Source of the DNA: Xanthobacter sp. NM-25
GTDB lineage: Bacteria; Pseudomonadota; Alphaproteobacteria; Rhizobiales; Xanthobacteraceae
Reading direction: 5' to 3'
Assembly (NCBI RefSeq): GCF_022138605.1
Contig: NZ_JACBFS010000003.1
Location: forward strand, 186,001-250,000
Length of the DNA: 64,000 nucleotides
Below the pieces are notes generated by a model. It saw nothing but the letters and a program-made list of their open reading frames with translations. It was not told the origin of the DNA and did not search any database. Positions 60,704 through 64,000 of this stretch are shown piece by piece (position 1 is the first letter of the stretch; every line of letters starts with the position of its first letter). Both the position numbers and the translations under genes were made by a program.

Positions 60704-62857
60704 TCACCAGCGGTATTTGGCCGAGGCGAGGATGGTGCGCCCCTGCTGCCAATACCAATAGCCCTCATTGTCCAGCGCCTTTTCCTGGTTGAACAGGTTC
60801 TTGGCGTTGAGGGCGAACTTCCAGGCGTCCTTTTCGTAATAGAGCGCCGCATCCACCGGGTACTGGGCGGGGTTTTTGTAGGTGTTGTAATTGTCCGAAT
60901 AGAACTCGCCCAGGTAACGGATGCCGAGGCCGCCGCCGAAGCCCTTCAGGGCGCCGTCCGGCACCATGTATTTCACCCACAGGGACGCCACGTGGGTGGG
61001 CATGTTCAGGGGCGTGTTGCCGATGGTCGCGGTGTCGGCGCTGCTGAGGATCTTGCCGGCGGTGTAGGTATAAGCGGCGGTGAGATCGAGTCCCTGGGCC
61101 ATCTCCACCAGCGCCTCCGCCTCGAACCCGCGCACCCGGATGTCGCCCACCGGGCTGTAGACATAGGAGATGGGGTCGGGAACGGCGTAGTTGGTCTGCT
61201 TGATCTGGTAGAGGGAGACGGTGAAGAAGCTGCGCCCGCCCTTGGGCTGGTACTTCACGCCCGCCTCATACTGCTGGCCCTCGGAGGGCTGCAGCAGCTG
61301 GCCGGAGGCATCCACATTGCTGGAGGGCAGGAACGAGGTGGCGTAGCTCACATAAGGCGACAGGCCGATGTCGAACTCGTAGAGCAGGCCCGCCTGCCAG
61401 GTGAAGGCCTGGTCATCGCGGGAGGCGATGTCGGTGCCATAAGTGAGGCTCGACATGTCCTGGGTGACGAAATCCTGCCGTCCGCCGAGGGTGAGGTGCC
61501 AGCCGCCCAGGGTCATCTGGTCCTGCGCATAAAGGCCCAGCTGATTGATGGTCACGCCGATGCGGCTGGTGATGGCCGGGGCGAGGACCTGATTGTCGGC
61601 GGTGGGGTTGAGCAGGTTGAGGGGCGAGGCGAAATAGCCGTAGCCATCGCCATAATTGCTGTTGCCCCACAGATAGTCGAGGCCGCCCAGCACCTTGTGC
61701 TGGATGGCGCCGGTGGCGAACTTGGCCTCGATCTGGTTGTCGGCCTGGAAGGTATCCAGGGTTTCCTTGTAGTTGGCGGCATAAAGGCCCACCAGCGGCC
61801 ACGAGACCGCGCCGGTGGGGAACATCCAGTAGCTGTGATTGTCGATATGGCCGTAGCGCACGTTCTGGCGCGCGGTCCAGCTGTCGTTGAAATCGTGCTC
61901 CAGCCGGTAGCCCACCTGCTCCTGGGTCTGCTCGATGGCGTTGTAATTGGTCCCCACCGGGATCTTCGTGAGGTGGCCGTTGGGCTGGTAGAAATAGGTG
62001 CTGGCGGGCAGCTTGATGTCGAGAATGTCGGCCAGCACCGTGAGGCGGGTGCTGTCGTTCTGGAAGGTCATGGACGGCGCCAGATAGAGCGCGTCGTTGG
62101 AATTGAAGGCGGTGTTGCCCTGGGCGTCGCGGCCCACGCCCACCAGGCGGTAGAGCACGCTGCCATCCTCCTTGGCGCGCCCGCCGAGGTCGAACGAGGC
62201 CTGCCACCACTGGGGATAGCCGCCCTGCAGCTCCACATTGGCGAAGGGGGTATCCACCGGCATCTTGGAGATGCGGTTGATGAGGCCGCCCGGCACGGTC
62301 TGGCCATAGAGCACGCCCGCCGGTCCCTTGATCACGTCGATGCGCTCCAGGCCCTCGGTCTCGGTGCGCCAATAGGCGAAATTGCCGGCCGCCTGGGCGA
62401 GCCCGTCGCGGAAATCGCCGCGGGAGGTGACGGAGAAGCCGCGGATATAGATGTCGTCGAAGCGTGGATCATAACCATAGGCGCCGGTGACGACGCCGGA
62501 CGTGTAGGAGACGGCGTCGATCACATTCTGCACCGCGCGGTCGTCCATCTGCTCGCGGGTGACCACGGAGACGGAGCGGGGCGTCGTGATCAGCGGCGTA
62601 TCGGTCTTGGTGCCGGCGCCGCTGCGGGTGGCCACATAGCCATCCACCGGGCCCCAGGCGGTGTCGCCGGCGCCTTCCACATTGAGGGTCGGCAGTTCCA
62701 GGGGAGAGGCGTCCTGCGCATGGGTCGCGGTGGCGGCGAGCAGCGCACCACCGCCGAGCGCCGTGGCCGCCATCAACCGGCTGAGACGACGAAGGGTGGC
62801 TGCCGGGGCGGGGGCGGTCCGGGAGATCGTGGCGGAAGAGAAAAGAATAGCAATCAT
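60704..62857 (-). CDS. TonB-dependent siderophore receptor
   Basis: A 717-residue outer-membrane receptor. After a signal peptide cleaved near THAQ come the TonB-box/plug region (TPRSVSVVTREQMDDRAVQ near 90, VLYGQTVPGGLINRI near 188) and a 22-strand barrel ending in aromatic SAKYRW. Length and plug motifs fit the TIGR01783 siderophore class. ATG 62857 places the signal normally; an ATG at 62926 would add 23 residues. It is expressed with the PepSY protein from an AT-rich promoter that carries a Fur-like half-site. Cognate siderophore is unknown. Confidence 0.92.
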   Translation of the reverse strand: MIAILFSSATISRTAPAPAATLRRLSRLMAATALGGGALLAATATHAQDASPLELPTLNVEGAGDTAWGPVDGYVATRSGAGTKTDTPLITTPRSVSVVTREQMDDRAVQNVIDAVSYTSGVVTGAYGYDPRFDDIYIRGFSVTSRGDFRDGLAQAAGNFAYWRTETEGLERIDVIKGPAGVLYGQTVPGGLINRISKMPVDTPFANVELQGGYPQWWQASFDLGGRAKEDGSVLYRLVGVGRDAQGNTAFNSNDALYLAPSMTFQNDSTRLTVLADILDIKLPASTYFYQPNGHLTKIPVGTNYNAIEQTQEQVGYRLEHDFNDSWTARQNVRYGHIDNHSYWMFPTGAVSWPLVGLYAANYKETLDTFQADNQIEAKFATGAIQHKVLGGLDYLWGNSNYGDGYGYFASPLNLLNPTADNQVLAPAITSRIGVTINQLGLYAQDQMTLGGWHLTLGGRQDFVTQDMSSLTYGTDIASRDDQAFTWQAGLLYEFDIGLSPYVSYATSFLPSSNVDASGQLLQPSEGQQYEAGVKYQPKGGRSFFTVSLYQIKQTNYAVPDPISYVYSPVGDIRVRGFEAEALVEMAQGLDLTAAYTYTAGKILSSADTATIGNTPLNMPTHVASLWVKYMVPDGALKGFGGGLGIRYLGEFYSDNYNTYKNPAQYPVDAALYYEKDAWKFALNAKNLFNQEKALDNEGYWYWQQGRTILASAKYRW

Positions 62858-62990
62858 CTCAATGTCGCTGAATATGTCGAATCCGAGGCGTATTGGTGAG
62901 ATACGCGATCGATTGATCGACATCAATTCAGTTGGATTGCTTTGAGCTCACATTGAAGCTATTCAATAAAATATAGATCGAAATATTATT

Positions 62991-63018
62991 ATTATAAAAT
63001 ATTATTATCATAATTCAA
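62991..63018 (-). promoter_or_regulatory. Candidate TonB-receptor promoter with Fur-like half-site
   Basis: On the minus strand, TTGAAT (63018-63013) and perfect TATAAT (62996-62991) are 16 bases apart in an AT-rich pocket. GATAAT (63009-63004), one Fur half-site, falls inside the spacer, so an iron regulator could block polymerase. The rest of the Fur palindrome is poor (about 12 of 19 positions). Confidence 0.55.
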
Positions 63019-63040
63019 AGCTGATGCGCGGTGTATGAGC

Positions 63041-63094
63041 TGAAAACGAAAGCGGCGCCTGAATGGACCCCCGAAGGGGCGCATTCAGGCGCCG
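63041..63094 (-). terminator. Terminator of the downstream lipoprotein gene
   Basis: On the minus strand a 13-base stem (ends CGGCGCCTGAATG and CATTCAGGCGCCG, 63053-63065 with 63082-63094) has an inner CCCC/GGGG pairing and a CGAA loop. The following minus-strand sequence GCTTTCGTTTTC is T-rich. It lies about 57 bases beyond the lipoprotein stop. Confidence 0.75.
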
Positions 63095-63150
63095 ATCTCA
63101 ATCTCAGCAGTGCGCGCGGGACTCAGTGGTCGCGCACGTAGACCGAGGCC

Positions 63151-63660
63151 TCAGCGGCAGCGCACGTAAACCATGGTGCCGTAGCGCTTGGCCACTTCGG
63201 GGTCGACCCAGCGCAGCACCAGCACGTTGCCGTCGAAGCGCATGATCTGGCGGTCGGCCTGGCTGCCGGCGGGCTCGCCGGGCGGGCCGATATAGACGGG
63301 ACCGCCGGGCACCTGCTTGGACACCACTTCGGTGAGCTTGTTGTCGTCGGCCAGATACATCATCACGCCGCCGTTGGGGCCGGCAGTGATCACATAGGGG
63401 TTCGAGCACTGCTCCTTGGCCTGGGCCTCGGTGCGGCCGGCGTCGTCGGGCCGGTGATAGGCGGCAAGGCCCCAGCGGCCCACCAGGCGGTCGGGCGCGA
63501 TCGGGCTCGTATATTGTGGCGCTGCGGGCGGGGGCGGTTCGGTGGGAGTGGTGCTGCAGGCGGCGAGGGTCAGGGCAAGTGCCGCCGCCATGATTCCGGC
63601 CATTGCGGCACGACGATGGTGCGCAGGGCGCACGGTCGGCCGTGCAAGCGTAAGTTTCAT
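63151..63660 (-). CDS. Putative lipoprotein, function unknown
   Basis: A 169-residue protein. The ATG at 63660 follows GGAG. A signal of about 35 residues (MAGIMAAALALTLAAC) ends in lipobox LAAC, followed by Ser/Thr, so outer-membrane sorting is likely. A Pro-rich linker and a compact domain with GRWGLAAYHRPDDAG near 55-69 and VYIGPPGEPAGSQADRQIM near 128 follow; two late Cys may pair. Family not recognised. It is monocistronic with a clear terminator. Confidence 0.8.
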   Translation of the reverse strand: MKLTLARPTVRPAHHRRAAMAGIMAAALALTLAACSTTPTEPPPPAAPQYTSPIAPDRLVGRWGLAAYHRPDDAGRTEAQAKEQCSNPYVITAGPNGGVMMYLADDNKLTEVVSKQVPGGPVYIGPPGEPAGSQADRQIMRFDGNVLVLRWVDPEVAKRYGTMVYVRCR

Positions 63661-63880
63661 GAATAACTCCGTGGCCTTCGCCGTCTCGACTCCGGTCTGC
63701 TCCCAGGATCCGCCGTACACCGACGGACGGGCACCGACCATAATGGCTGATTGCTCTCCCGTCGATGCCGCCGCACGCGGAAGACCGGCTGGCGCAGGTG
63801 TCGCTTCAGGTGCCGCTTCAGGCGCCCCTCAGGCCCGCCCCCTGGTGCCGTCCGGTGTGCACCACCATATGGCGGCAGGG

Positions 63881-64000
63881 TTACCGCTTCGTATCCCGCC
63901 ACCGTTCCTTGCCCATGGCGGTGAAAGCACAGGTGAAGGTGGCGATGAAGTTTGTCGCCGGCGCCTTGACGTGGCCGGAGGGGTTGCTTATCTCCGCGGC
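63881..64000 (-). CDS. Probable 3' end of a gene running off the window
   Basis: The minus strand has an open frame of 39 codons before TAA at 63883-63881. GC3 is about 85 percent, like the surrounding coding DNA, and the encoded tail contains GHVKAPATNFIATFTCAFTA and ends RWRDTKR. No family is recognised. The 220-base gap between it and the lipoprotein (63661-63880) shows only a short CGCTTCAGG-type duplication. Confidence 0.45.
   Translation of the reverse strand, partial: AAEISNPSGHVKAPATNFIATFTCAFTAMGKERWRDTKR

Overview
The window is GC-rich chromosomal DNA with dense genes, strong GC bias at third codon positions and many ATGA/GTGA overlaps. The gene set points to an alphaproteobacterium of the order Hyphomicrobiales, probably near Xanthobacter, Azorhizobium or Ancylobacter. 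The pointers are an ATP12-type F1 chaperone, hemC-hemD-mitofilin-hemY linkage, a PutR/PutA pair, TIGR02301 and phasin-like proteins, and a tRNA-Ser next to rlpA. The species is inferred from gene content; no search was run.

Layout. 0-3.1 kb: 3' part of a sensor kinase, then a Met/His-rich multicopper oxidase (copper handling). 3.1-12.2 kb: a divergent catabolic and transport island. The minus arm holds an ABC ATPase, a permease, an M20 amidohydrolase and a metallo-beta-lactamase-fold hydrolase. The plus arm holds an acyl-CoA ligase, a VOC protein, an MDR oxidoreductase, a hotdog thioesterase and the ABC binding protein. A near-consensus sigma-70 promoter drives the plus arm. 12.5-24.4 kb: tRNA-Ser(UGA), rlpA, a D,D-carboxypeptidase, tmk-holB-metG, a cytoplasmic chemoreceptor-like protein, bioY, tatD, a CoA-binding protein and metY. 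24.6-32.2 kb: crcB, an RluA synthase, a HAD phosphatase and ATP12, split by an exported unknown protein, a TRAP QM transporter and a zinc-ribbon membrane protein. 32.2-36.5 kb: divergent putR/putA. 36.6-44.7 kb: phasin-like protein, eutBC, a nuclease, methyltransferase, phosphatase, HD and Nudix enzymes, and small conserved proteins. 44.8-49.3 kb: acs, a DUF423-like protein, a methyltransferase, an EVE protein and an ABM monooxygenase. 49.3-57.4 kb: hemY, mitofilin, hemD and hemC facing tsaD-gpsA, then a YkgJ-type protein. 57.6-64 kb: lepA, an iron-uptake pair (TonB receptor plus PepSY reductase-like protein) under an AT-rich promoter with a Fur-like half-site, a lipoprotein, and the 3' end of a further gene.

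How genes fit together. The 3.1-12.2 kb island reads as a complete import, amide hydrolysis, CoA activation and downstream processing module for an unknown carboxylate; it is the best candidate for an undescribed system. Other points of interest are changed catalytic motifs in both peptidoglycan enzymes (RlpA Asp to Asn, D,D-carboxypeptidase KTG to KGG), an oversized TRAP M subunit with no binding protein nearby, several tandem repeats inside or beside genes, and long inverted repeats upstream of the TRAP operon. No insertion sequence, prophage, CRISPR array or rRNA was seen.
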